DNA of 64,000 nt from Lactobacillus johnsonii (GTDB lineage: Bacteria; Bacillota; Bacilli; Lactobacillales; Lactobacillaceae), in NCBI RefSeq assembly GCF_014058685.1, contig NZ_CP059055.1, positions 496,001 to 560,000 of the forward strand, read 5' to 3'. The notes beneath the pieces were generated by a model, which was not told the origin of the DNA, did no database searches, and worked only from the letters and a program-made list of their open reading frames with translations. Both the position numbers and the translations under genes were made by a program. How positions within the stretch are numbered: the stretch's first letter is position 1; every line of letters begins with the position of its first letter. This document shows positions 8,881 through 19,700 of the stretch, piece by piece.

Positions 8881-11247
8881 ATGAACTCTAAAATTATTGA
8901 AAAATTAGAATATAATCGCATAATTAAACAATTAAGTGATTTGGCTATTACAGCACCTGCAAAAGAGCAGGCTTTAACGTTAATGCCAAGTAGTAATTTT
9001 GATGAAGTAAAAAAATCAATTGATCAAACTAGGGTCCTTTCTAATGTTTTACGAGTTAAAGGACCAATGCCGATAACTGACTTTAAAGATGTTAGAGCTA
9101 GTTTGAAGCGTTTGAAGGTCAAGGCAAATTTAAATGGTGAAGAATTAGGTAATATTTTTCTAATTCTTAGCTTAGCTAAAGATGTTTCTCAGTTTACTGC
9201 TGACTTAGAAGAGCGTGAAATTGATACCCGTCCGATTGAAAAAACTCTTAAAAATTTAGCAATTCCAGAAGACTTATTTAAGAAGTTGAATCAGGCAATT
9301 GAATATGACGGAACTGTTAAGGATACAGCTTCTTCTAAGTTAATGCAGCTGCGACATGATATTCAAAGCAATGAAACTGATATTAAAAATCACATGAATG
9401 ATTACATCAGTGGAAAGCATACACAGTATTTGTCAGAAAATATCGTAACTATCAGAGATGGTCGCTATGTATTACCTGTAAAACAAGAATATAAGAATAA
9501 ATTCGGTGGAGTTGTTCATGATCAAAGTGCTAGTGGACAGACTTTATTTGTTGAGCCACAAGCAGTTTTAGTTCTTAATAACCGACAGCAAAATTTAATG
9601 GCTCAAGAGCGTCAGGAAATCCACCGTATCTTAATTGAATTGTCAGAACTTGCTGGTATGTATCAAAAAGAAATAAAAAATAATGCGGATGCATTAACAC
9701 AATTAGACTTTTTAAGTGCTAAAAGCAAATTAGCTAAAGCAATGAAAGCTACAGAACCAGTATTAAATCAAGATCATGTCATTAAGTTGAGAAAGGCTCG
9801 ACACCCATTAATTGATCCTAAAAAAGTTGTTCCTAATAATATTGAATTAGGAACTAGCTTTGATACCATGCTGATTACGGGACCTAACACAGGTGGTAAG
9901 ACAATCACGCTGAAGACTTTAGGGCTGCTCCAATTGATGGCTCAAGCGGGATTATTCATCACAGCTGAAGAAGGCAGTCAATTAACTGTTTTTAATGAAA
10001 TTTACGCCGATATTGGGGATGAGCAATCTATTGAACAGTCATTAAGTACTTTCTCATCACATATGGACCAAATTATAAAAATAATGAAAGATGTAACTGA
10101 GGATGATTTGGTTTTAATTGATGAATTGGGAGCCGGAACTGATCCTGAAGAAGGAGTTAGTCTAGCGATCGCTATTTTAGATGATTTACGGGGAGCACAA
10201 GCTAAAATTGCGATTACTACACACTATCCGGAATTAAAGCTTTACGGCTATAATCGTGCAAGAACTACGAATGCCTCAATGGAATTTGATTTAAAGAAAC
10301 TTGCTCCAACGTATCGTTTGAGAATTGGTATCCCTGGACAAAGTAATGCCTTTGCCATTGCACATCAATTAGGGATGAATGAAGTTGTAGTCGACAAGGC
10401 TAGAAGTTTGATGAATGACGAAGATAGTGATATTAATAAGATGATTGAACGATTGACGGAGCAGACTAAGGCTGCTGAGCAACTTCATGAAACTTTAAAG
10501 CAAAATGTTGACCAAAGTATCACTCTTAAGCGTCAACTCCAGAATGGTCTTGACTGGTATAATCAACAAGTACAAAAGCAACTTGAAAAAGCTCAAGAAA
10601 AAGCTGATGAAATGCTTGCTAAAAAGCGTCAAAAAGCTGATAAGATCATCAATGATCTTGAAGAACAAAGAAGAGCTGGGGGTCAAGTTAGAACCAATAA
10701 AGTTATTGAAGCTAAAGGTGCTTTAAATAAACTTGAGCGTGAAAATCAAAACTTGGCCCAGAACAAGGTCTTGCAACGTGAAAAGCGGCGTCATGATGTA
10801 AGTGTTGGTGATACTGTGAAAGTTCTATCTTATGGACAACAAGGTGTAATTACGAAAAAACTTGCTGATCATGAATTCGAAGTTCAAATTGGTATTTTGA
10901 AGGTTAAAGTCACTGATCGGGATGTTGAAAAGATTAGTACACAAGCTGCTCCTAAGAAGGCAGAAAGAGCGGTTCGCTCGAGTCGTGGCCTTCGTTCTAC
11001 GCGTGCAAGTAGTGAGCTTGACTTAAGGGGACAACGCTATGAAGAAGCTCTAACTAACTTAGATCGCTACATTGATTCTTCCCTCTTAGCCGGTTTGAAT
11101 ACCGTCACAATTATCCACGGAATTGGAACTGGGGCAATTAGAAATGGTGTTCAACAATACTTGAAGAGAAACAGACACGTAAAGAGCTATAGTTATGCGC
11201 CTGCTAACCAAGGTGGAACTGGAGCGACAATCGTTTATTTACAGTAA
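8881..11247 (+). CDS. mutS2: Endonuclease MutS2 (Smr domain)
   Basis: A 788-residue MutS2. The ATPase has Walker A TGPNTGGKTITLKTLG and Walker B/signature DELGAGTDPEEG. A long charged coiled coil (about residues 510-620) follows, then a C-terminal Smr nuclease domain starting LDLRGQRYEEAL and including the HGIGTGAIR motif. MutS2 proteins lack the mismatch-recognition domain; they have been linked to suppression of homologous recombination and, in Bacillus, to rescue of collided ribosomes. A GTG at 8872 is in frame, but AGGTGG at 8870-8875 is the ribosome binding site, so ATG 8881 was chosen. Confidence 0.95.
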   Translation: MNSKIIEKLEYNRIIKQLSDLAITAPAKEQALTLMPSSNFDEVKKSIDQTRVLSNVLRVKGPMPITDFKDVRASLKRLKVKANLNGEELGNIFLILSLAKDVSQFTADLEEREIDTRPIEKTLKNLAIPEDLFKKLNQAIEYDGTVKDTASSKLMQLRHDIQSNETDIKNHMNDYISGKHTQYLSENIVTIRDGRYVLPVKQEYKNKFGGVVHDQSASGQTLFVEPQAVLVLNNRQQNLMAQERQEIHRILIELSELAGMYQKEIKNNADALTQLDFLSAKSKLAKAMKATEPVLNQDHVIKLRKARHPLIDPKKVVPNNIELGTSFDTMLITGPNTGGKTITLKTLGLLQLMAQAGLFITAEEGSQLTVFNEIYADIGDEQSIEQSLSTFSSHMDQIIKIMKDVTEDDLVLIDELGAGTDPEEGVSLAIAILDDLRGAQAKIAITTHYPELKLYGYNRARTTNASMEFDLKKLAPTYRLRIGIPGQSNAFAIAHQLGMNEVVVDKARSLMNDEDSDINKMIERLTEQTKAAEQLHETLKQNVDQSITLKRQLQNGLDWYNQQVQKQLEKAQEKADEMLAKKRQKADKIINDLEEQRRAGGQVRTNKVIEAKGALNKLERENQNLAQNKVLQREKRRHDVSVGDTVKVLSYGQQGVITKKLADHEFEVQIGILKVKVTDRDVEKISTQAAPKKAERAVRSSRGLRSTRASSELDLRGQRYEEALTNLDRYIDSSLLAGLNTVTIIHGIGTGAIRNGVQQYLKRNRHVKSYSYAPANQGGTGATIVYLQ

Positions 11248-11325
11248 GCAATATACTTGCAAAAAGTAAGTAATTCTACTAAACTATACTTATAATTTAA
11301 AGAATTTATTTGTGAGGTAATAACA

Positions 11326-11637
11326 ATGGTTGATGAAATTACAGATGCAACTTTTGAAGAAGAAACTAGCGAAGGCGTTGTTTTAATTGATTTTTGGGCA
11401 ACTTGGTGTGGTCCATGTAAGATGCAATCACCAGTTATTGACCAACTTTCTGAAGAAATGGATGATGTAAAATTCACCAAAATGGATGTTGATCAAAACC
11501 AAGAAACTGCTCGTAACTTAGGAATTATGGCAATCCCAACTTTATTAATTAAGAAAGATGGAAAGATTGTTGACCGTTTAACTGGTTATACTCCTAAGGA
11601 AAAACTTGAACAAATTTTAGATCAATATACTGACTAA
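11326..11637 (+). CDS. trxA: Thioredoxin
   Basis: A 103-residue cytosolic disulphide reductant with the active site WCGPC inside LIDFWATWCGPCKMQSPV and the conserved cis-Pro in GIMAIPTLLIKKDG. Size and fold elements are standard. GTGAGGT at 11311-11317 precedes the ATG with normal spacing. A TATAAT at 11291-11296 is a possible -10 box without a convincing -35. It is followed by a bidirectional terminator shared with the convergent yslB. Confidence 0.95.
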   Translation: MVDEITDATFEEETSEGVVLIDFWATWCGPCKMQSPVIDQLSEEMDDVKFTKMDVDQNQETARNLGIMAIPTLLIKKDGKIVDRLTGYTPKEKLEQILDQYTD

Positions 11638-11648
11638 TATAAATAAAA

Positions 11649-11690
11649 AAAACCGGGTAAGCCTCTGTATTGAGACTTACCCGGTTTTTA
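11649..11690. terminator. Bidirectional terminator between trxA and yslB
   Basis: AAAACCGGGTAAG pairs with CTTACCCGGTTTTT around a 14-base loop. A-runs on the left and T-runs on the right allow function on both strands, as expected between convergent genes. Confidence 0.85.
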
Positions 11691-11719
11691 TTATTGCTAT
11701 TCTCTTACTTGGTTAATAG

Positions 11720-12115
11720 TTAGTCAGATTGCGCAGTGATTTGAACTACGTGCTTTTTAGTAACAGTAGCTGAAGCTTCAGTTGGAGTACCATTTTGGCG
11801 CTCTAAACATTCCGCAATAATTCCACTTTCAAGTGAAAATTCATCACTTTGGCTATCAAGCCTATCAGTTACGACCTGGCCGGATAATTCAAAAACTGCG
11901 GTATGTTTGCGATCTTTAAGTACTTTTAAAGTTCCAAATTGAGCCATATCAAAAAATTCGATTAAATCATCGATATCTGATAAATCATATTTACGACTAA
12001 CATGTTTTCCGGCCCAGTAAAGAATTTCTTTATCTTCGCTACCTAAAATGGTAGGTAAGATAAAATCACGATATAATGAATTTAAAAAATAAAGATGTTC
12101 GTTTGTATGTTCCAT
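11720..12115 (-). CDS. yslB: DUF2507 family protein (YslB-like)
   Basis: A 131-residue cytosolic protein. The segment YRDFILPTILGSEDKEILYWAGKHVSRKY matches the DUF2507/YslB pattern (an 'ILYWAGK' core). The family has no established function. It lies next to murI/rdgB here as yslB does near racE in Bacillus, but it is on the opposite strand, divergent from murI. The start at 12115 is followed upstream by AAAGGAA on the minus strand. Confidence 0.8.
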   Translation of the reverse strand: MEHTNEHLYFLNSLYRDFILPTILGSEDKEILYWAGKHVSRKYDLSDIDDLIEFFDMAQFGTLKVLKDRKHTAVFELSGQVVTDRLDSQSDEFSLESGIIAECLERQNGTPTEASATVTKKHVVQITAQSD

Positions 12116-12211
12116 GCTTTCATTTCCTTTTGTCTTCTATATCATTTTAACTTAAAATAGGTGGAGTAGAAAAGAGAATTTAATCATCATTTATTTAAAG
12201 GAGTTTTTTTA

Positions 12212-13012
12212 ATGGATAATCGACCAATTGGAGTTTTAGATTCAGGATTAGGCGGCTTAACCGTTTTAAAAAAAGTAATTGAAAAAATGCCTAATGAGTC
12301 AACAATTTTTATTGGCGACCAGGCTAATATGCCGTATGGGGATCGCTCAAGAGAAGAAATTATTTCTCTAACTCGCGATAGTGTAAACTTCTTATTAAGT
12401 AAAGATGTAAAAATTATTATTTTTGGTTGTAACACAGCAACCGCTGTAGCAATGGCAACTATTCAGAAAGAAATACCACTACAGATAATTGGTGTTGTTC
12501 AATCTGGTGCTTTAGCTGCAGCAAGAACTACAGAAACTAAAAATGTAGCTGTAATTGGTACTAAGGCCACTGTGGCTAGTCATTCTTATTTAAAAGAAAT
12601 TCAGTATCGTGATCCAGAAATTAAGGTCAGTGAATTTGCTCAACCAAAATTAGCGCCACTAGCTGAAGAAGATCCCGATGAAGATACTAAGAATGCAGTG
12701 GTTAGCGAAAGTTTAACTCCATTGAAAAATGCTGATTATGATACCTTAGTTTTAGGCTGCACACATTATCCTTTATTGAGAGACGAAATTGTGGCTGTGG
12801 TGGGTCAAGATAAAAAAATTGTAGATCCAGCTGATCAAGTGGCACAATATACATATAATGTTTTGCGACGTGATGATTTATTTGCTGAGAGTACTGCTCC
12901 GGTAAAACATGACTACTATACAACTGGAGAAGCAAAGAAGTTTACTGAAATTACCCGTCAATGGATGAATGATGACACGATAGTTGGTCATCATGTAGAT
13001 GCTGAGGATTAA
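12212..13012 (+). CDS. murI: Glutamate racemase
   Basis: A 266-residue cofactor-independent racemase supplying D-glutamate for peptidoglycan. The N-terminal GVLDSGLGGLTV holds the acidic motif; the two catalytic cysteines are in FGCNTATA and LGCTHYPLL. AAAGGAG at 12197-12203 sets the ATG. rdgB starts two bases after the stop, so murI-rdgB form an operon that ends at the terminator near 13694. Confidence 0.96.
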   Translation: MDNRPIGVLDSGLGGLTVLKKVIEKMPNESTIFIGDQANMPYGDRSREEIISLTRDSVNFLLSKDVKIIIFGCNTATAVAMATIQKEIPLQIIGVVQSGALAAARTTETKNVAVIGTKATVASHSYLKEIQYRDPEIKVSEFAQPKLAPLAEEDPDEDTKNAVVSESLTPLKNADYDTLVLGCTHYPLLRDEIVAVVGQDKKIVDPADQVAQYTYNVLRRDDLFAESTAPVKHDYYTTGEAKKFTEITRQWMNDDTIVGHHVDAED

Positions 13013-13014
13013 AA

Positions 13015-13638
13015 ATGGATACTTTATTATTTGCAACTAACAATAAAAATAAGGCTAGAGAAGTTGAAGAGGCCTTAAAGAAAATAAATTTTCCCATTCA
13101 TGTAATTACTAATCAGGACCTAACTGATCCTCCCCATGTTCTAGAAACTGGGACAACATTTTTAGCTAATGCAAAACTAAAAGCTCATAAAATGGCGGAG
13201 TTCAGTAATTTACCAACTCTTGCTGATGATTCAGGTTTATCAGTTGATAAATTAAACGGAGCTCCTGGAGTTCATTCTGCTCGCTACGGAGGCGAAGCTC
13301 ATAATGATGCCTTAAATAATGCAAAATTATTGGCTGAACTAGGCGGTGTTCCCCGAGAGAAAAGACAAGCTACTTTTCATACAACTATGGTAGTTTCGTG
13401 GCCAGGTAGATTTGATGATGATTTAGTAACACAAGGTGAAATTAGAGGCGAAATTTTAACTTATCCGCGAGGGGATGGAGATTTTGGCTATGATCCACTT
13501 TTCTTTGTTCCTGATAAGGGGAAGACATTTGCTGAAATGACAGTAGATGAAAAAAATGCTATTTCTCACCGTGGCCAAGCTTTAAGAAAATTACTTGCTG
13601 AGCTGCCAACTTGGTGGAAAAAAATGGAAAATGAATAA
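13015..13638 (+). CDS. rdgB: XTP/dITP diphosphatase (HAM1/RdgB family)
   Basis: A 207-residue pyrophosphatase that removes deaminated purine nucleotides (dITP, XTP) from the pool. Motifs in order are FATNNKNKAREVEEAL at the N-terminus, LADDSGLSVD with GAPGVHSARY, FGYDPLFFVPDKGKTFAEM, and SHRGQALRKL near the C-terminus. The length is normal. It is co-transcribed with murI (gap of two bases), a pairing that is common in Firmicutes. Confidence 0.95.
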   Translation: MDTLLFATNNKNKAREVEEALKKINFPIHVITNQDLTDPPHVLETGTTFLANAKLKAHKMAEFSNLPTLADDSGLSVDKLNGAPGVHSARYGGEAHNDALNNAKLLAELGGVPREKRQATFHTTMVVSWPGRFDDDLVTQGEIRGEILTYPRGDGDFGYDPLFFVPDKGKTFAEMTVDEKNAISHRGQALRKLLAELPTWWKKMENE

Positions 13639-13651
13639 TTAAGAGTGACTT

Positions 13652-13694
13652 AAAAGACTTAGTTCTGATATTTTATTGGAATTAAGTCTTTTTT
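13652..13694 (+). terminator. Rho-independent terminator after rdgB
   Basis: AAAAGACTTA pairs with TTAAGTCTTTT around a roughly 20-base loop followed by T's. It isolates murI-rdgB from the adhesin gene. Confidence 0.7.
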
Positions 13695-13717
13695 ATATAA
13701 ATACATATTTTATTATA

Positions 13718-13782
13718 TATAATGTGGTATTAGGCCTTTTTTAGCGTTAAAATACCTTTGATAAAGGGAAGTTTTTAAGGAG
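13718..13782 (+). promoter_or_regulatory. Candidate -10 box and ribosome binding site of the adhesin gene
   Basis: TATAAT at 13718-13723 lies about 70 bases before the start, with no good -35 hexamer at 17 bases. AAGGAG at 13777-13782 is the ribosome binding site for the ATG at 13794. The promoter part is tentative. Confidence 0.35.
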
Positions 13783-13793
13783 ATTGAGGCCAC

Positions 13794-16700
13794 ATGTTAT
13801 TCAATAAACGTGACTTAGATACAAAACAAAGATTTAGTATAAGAAAGTTAACTATTGGAACTTGTTCTGTTCTTTTATCAACTTTATTTTTAGGAATAGG
13901 TACTAATGAAGTAGTTCATGCAGATACTTTACCTAATAATGTTCAAGAACAGAATGCACAAACTAATAAAAATGATGCTCAAAAAGATGAAGTAATTGAT
14001 GCTAGTCAAGTTCAAGATTCTAAGATAGAGGGATCTAATCAAGCTCAAAAAGGTATTACAGATTCAGAAAAGACTGCAGATAAGAATGCAGTCCAAAAGT
14101 CTGATGAAATTAAGAAGGATGATGTAGAGAATACTACAGTTCCTACTCAAAATAGTAATCAACAGAGTACAACTGCCAAGTCTGCAGAAACTCCTTCTAT
14201 TGTTCAAAAAACTGAAACTTCAAAGCCTGATTCTTCTATTCCTCAAACTAAAAGTGAAACAGATTCTTTAAATCAAAAAAATAATGCTAATGCTGCAGCT
14301 CAGAATACTACTACACTTAATATAAGTAACGTTGCTGCTAAGGCTAATGTTAATGCTCTTAAAGAAAATAAGACTGTAGCAGCAACCGCCACCACACCTA
14401 CTACAAATGGTGGCTATGATTCTGCTACTTGGGGAACATTAGATACGTCCAAGTGGACCGGACAGAATACAACCTTTGATGGAACTGATTACTACCAATT
14501 AACTGGTTATACCGGTGATCAAACTCATATTATTGTGCCAAATCAAGCTGACTTTGAGCAAGCTGGAAAATCAACTAATAATCTTCAAGTATCGATCTCT
14601 AATGATTTAATTAAAAGCTGGCAAAATGCTGCTACTATTGCCTTTAGTAAGACTGATGATAAGAAGATTAAGCTTATAAGTACTAATTTAGACAATACTT
14701 TCAACAAGAATACTACTTTGACCAATTTAGATGCCAACAGTTTAGACACAAGTAGCGTTACTTCGATGCAAAGTACTTTTGAAGGTGCTTCTAACCTATC
14801 ATCTTTGACTGGAATCAGTGACTGGGATGTTTCCAATGTAACTAATATGTCCCTTTTATTCCAAAATGCGACTGGCTTGACTAGTTTAACTGGTTTGAAA
14901 AACTGGGATGTTCAAAAAGTTACGAATATGACTCGGATTTTCAACCAGGTTACCAAAGTTACAGATCTTTCTCCTTTGAGCAATTGGAAGACTGATAGTT
15001 TACAAAAACTTAACACTGCATTTGCTAATAATAGTTTTACGAACTTACAAGGTCTAGAAAATTGGAATGTAAGTCATGCAACTGACATGGGTGTCATTTT
15101 TATGAGTGATGCTAATTTGACTGACATTAGTGCCTTAGCTAATTGGGATACTAGCAATGTGACTGATCTTAATCGGGCATTTAATGTTAACCAATCACTA
15201 ACTAGCCTGCATGGTTTAGAAAACTGGAATACCAGTAAGGTAACCAATCTTAATGCAACTTTTGCCAATGAAGGATCATTGGTTGATGCAAGTGCGATTG
15301 CTAATTGGAACACGAGCAATGTTACCAATATGTCAGTTTTGTTTGCTGATTCAAGTGCTCAGTATGTTGATTTTTCTAACTGGGACTTTAGTAAGGTGAC
15401 TAGTGCATCGAATGTCATAAATAATACTAAGTCAGTCGTTTATCTCGGTAATAACTCTACCCTTACTGCTGATAAGTTAAACACCTTGGGTATTGCCAAT
15501 GGTGGCTTCACTCAGCCAATCATTTTAGCTAGTGGTAATCTCTATACTCTTTTATCCAATAAAAATAGTAATACACATAATATTACTATTAATAATGCCA
15601 GTGGTAGCCAACTTACTACTATTTCTGCACCCGTTGTTTATGATGCAGCTAGCGCAAGTAACATGACCGATGCCATTAATAGTTACAAAGACATGGTTGA
15701 TCAAAAGCTTGAAGATTATGTTACTGAACATAACTATGTACTAAAGAGAGTTTCAAGTGCCCCTGTTGATGATGTCACGGGTCACAATAATCATCTAGTT
15801 AACTATGCGAATGCTACATACCAAGTTGTTACTATTCCAGCAGATCAAAAGAAAAATCTTCAGATTCAAGATAAGACTACCTATAAAGGGAAGACTTTAA
15901 CAGCTAAAGATTTAGTTACTAATGTTGCTGATTTTCCAGCAGGTACTACATTTGAATTTGCTGATAATAGTGAACCAAATTGGGATCAAGTAGGAACCTA
16001 TAATGTTAAAGTTATTGCAACTTATCCAGTTTCTGTAAATGGTCAGCAATACACGGCCGTAACTACTCCAGCTACTGCCAAGGTTACTGTTACTCAACAA
16101 ATGCAGTTTACGATTACTTACTGGGATGATACGGAAAATAAGGAAATTACTCAATTTGATATAGCAAATGCTGGTAATGGGGCATATACTTATCTTTCAT
16201 TTCCAAAAGGTATAAATCCAAACAATTATCAATCCGTCAGTGTCTCTGGGGTGCCTGAAGGAGCAACAATTGCTGGGGATTTCTGGAAGCCGTTTACAGA
16301 TCCAAGTTGTAATTGGACAGTACCAAATTATAAGTGGGATGCGACGGCAGCTCCTTCGTTATTTGATGCTAATGTTGTTGTCCACTTAATTCATAAAACA
16401 CAAGACGTAACCAATACGGACCCAGGTGCACAAGAAACACGTACGGTGACGGCTGATTTCGTTAAGATTAATGAAAATGGTACACCCGAAGCCGCACCTT
16501 TTGATTCAGCTACTTTAGACGTTTACTACATTCGCAAAGCTACTAAAGATTTGGTAACTGGTAAAGTTACTTATGGTAATTGGAAATTAAATACAAATAA
16601 GGGTACCAATGGTCTTCAAGTAGTTAGTGGAGCTTGGACTTTACCAACAGATAGTAGTTCCAAGATTACTGTCACTGCTCCTGATCTTGACGGCTATGAA

Positions 16701-19700
16701 AAAGCGGATTCTCTAGTTAATGGGCAGTTAACTACGAACTTTGGTACGGTTGATAATATCACCAGTAAATTAACGACTTACTATGTACCTACATCATTGA
16801 CACAAAAAACTATTAACCGTGTAATTAACATGATTGGGATCGATAAATCTATAAACGGGTCTGCAATGGTCAAACCATCTACCACCACTCAATCAGCCAC
16901 GATTACTAGACCTGTTAAAGTAAATGCTGATGATAGTGGAGTAACATTTGATGGCTTTGATGGGAGTGGCTGGACTACAGGTAAGTGGGGACGCTACAAC
17001 AATATACCGGTTCCTAATAATTATACGAAAGTCATTAAACAAATTGTTACGCATCCTGATGGCACAACTACTGAAACAACGTTAGATATTCCTAAGTGGA
17101 GACCTATTCCAGCTCAAACTGTCACTATCGATACCCTTCCGACTGTAATTAATATAACCTATACGGCAACTGCAACAGCATTTTTGGCAGGTACTAGTGA
17201 GTCAACTTATACTGGCAGTCCAATCACTCTTGATGACCTTAATGATGGAAACGGTGATAATCCAATCTATGCTGAAGTTACAGGGCCAACAGGAGGCCGC
17301 TATACTTTACAGGCTGGAGATGTTGAATTTTCATCTGATAATGGTAAAACTTGGACGACTGAAATGCCAACTAATGCAGGCACCTATGAATTACGTTGGT
17401 CACAACAAGGTAAGCAGGATGTTATAAAAGAATTTGGTAATAACAGTATTAAATGGGTAGATGCTCAGGGTAATTCAACCTTTACCAGTACTGCAACCTA
17501 TATTATTAATCCGGCACCAGCTACTTTCACTTTAAGCAACCAGACATCTGGAAATTATACTAAGATCTATGAGGCCCAACCAACGACTAGTATCGATCCT
17601 TCAAAATTAACAATTACTGTTGACTTTAACAATGCCAAAGTAGTTTTAGATACGACTGGCCTCACCAGTGATAGTTATGAGTGGGTAGATGCTCAGGGTA
17701 ATTCGATCAGTAATCCTGAAAATGTTGGAACTTACTACATAAAACTTAAGGACGCTGCACTATCTACTCTACAGAAGGATAATCCTAACTTTACTTTGAC
17801 TAATAGTAATAAATTAGCTGAGTACACCATTACGCAAGCTCAGGCAAGTGGTGTATTAAGTGGCTCTAACTCACGGACATACGATGGTCAAGCTACTACA
17901 CCTGCTGAAGTAAATAGCAATGGTCAAATTGGCGTAACGGTAACCTTCCCAGGTGTTACTGATGCTAACAAGACCTATATTCTTAAAGATGGTGACTACA
18001 AGTGGAGTAGTGGCTCTGCACCAACTAATGCTGGGTCATATACGATTACTTTGACACCTGATGGTATTTCCAACCTTGAAAAATATATTCTTGGTTTAGC
18101 AGGTTCTGGTCAAAATAACACACCGAATGTAGTATTTTCTGATAATGCCTTTACTGGAAGTGCAAGTTATACAATTAATGTTGCTGAAAATACTGTAAGT
18201 GTCGATGGAACCCAAACAGAAACTTACACCGGTCAAGAAATTAGCGTTAAATACAACGCGAATGGCACTAACAGCGTTCAAGTAAGTATTAGCTCTAAAG
18301 ATGGAGCAACCGCTAGCTTAAGCAATGTACAGTTAGATTCTGGTGATTTCCAAATTGTTGATGTCAGCGGTAAGCCTATCATTGCAACAAATGCTGGTGG
18401 TGTTTATCATATTGTCTTAACTGATACTGGTGTTGCGAAGATTCAACAAGCGGTTGGTGATAATTACAAGATTAGCCAAGGGACGAGTTTCGGTACTTTA
18501 GTTATTAATAAGGTCCAAGCATCTGCAGAATTTAGTGGCAATCCTTCGTACACTTATACTGGTAGCCCTAATAGTGATTACTTAAACGGCTTCTCAATTA
18601 AGCTGAATGAACCAAATAATCCAACTTATAACTTAGTTGCTGGTGATATTGAATTTAATGTTGATGGGACTTGGACTACTGCTGTTCCAGTTAATGTTGG
18701 AAAATATGAAGTTCGCTTATCACAAGACGGTTGGAATCATATCAAAGAGATTAATAGTGATAATGTAACTTGGTCTGCCACCGCATCTAGTGGAACTGGT
18801 ACTTACACCATTACTCCTGCTAGCGCTAATACTGAACTTAGCGGTCACAATTCGATGGTTTACAATGGCAGCTCAGTAACGACAGCTGATTTGTATACTG
18901 ATGGTTCAACCATCGAGGTAGCTATTAGTGGTAATAATATTGTTAACTTACCAACTAGTTTTACTCTTGCAGATGGAGACTATACTTGGAATACTCCAGA
19001 TGGTAAAGCCCCTGTTAATGCAGGGTCCTATACTCTGACTCTTTCTAGCGCAGGTCTTGATAAAATTCAAGCTGCAATTGATGAAGCAGTTGGTAAAGGT
19101 AATGTTATCTTGTCTAAGGACAATACAGGGAGTGCCACTTTCCAAATTACACAAGCCGTGTCACCAGACGTTCAGTTAGATGGTAACGAAAAGAGTGAAT
19201 ACAATGGTCACGCAGTCAGCTTCGATCCAAATAATGAAGAAACCAAGAAGAACTTTGGCTTCAATAATGTTCAAGGTTTGACTATTCCAGATTTAACTGC
19301 TGATGACTTTGAATGGGTCGATCAAGATGGCAACCCAATTTCTGCACCAACTGATGCAGGTTACTACTACCTCCAATTGAATGAAAAAGGTAAGTCCGCT
19401 TTTGCGAATGCTAACCCTAACTACACATTTGTTAAGGATGGAAATAGTACGATTTCAGGGCGCATTACTTACCACATTTATCCAGCAAGCTTGATTATCG
19501 GCGTAAGTGGAACTGCATCACAAGTTTATAATGGTCAAAATGCAGCCATTACCCAAACACAGCTTGATAATGGTGATATTAAATTAGTGTGGGGTAACTC
19601 AAATGATGAGCCAATTGGATTGGGAAGCTTCACTTTAACCCCAGAAGATTTAGAAGTGGTTGATAGTGCTGGTGATCCAGTCAGCCATGCTAATGCGCAA

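Noticed and set aside
10495-10726. Small frames on both strands inside mutS2
   Set aside because: Lys/Leu-rich shadows of the coiled-coil coding sequence, without start signals.
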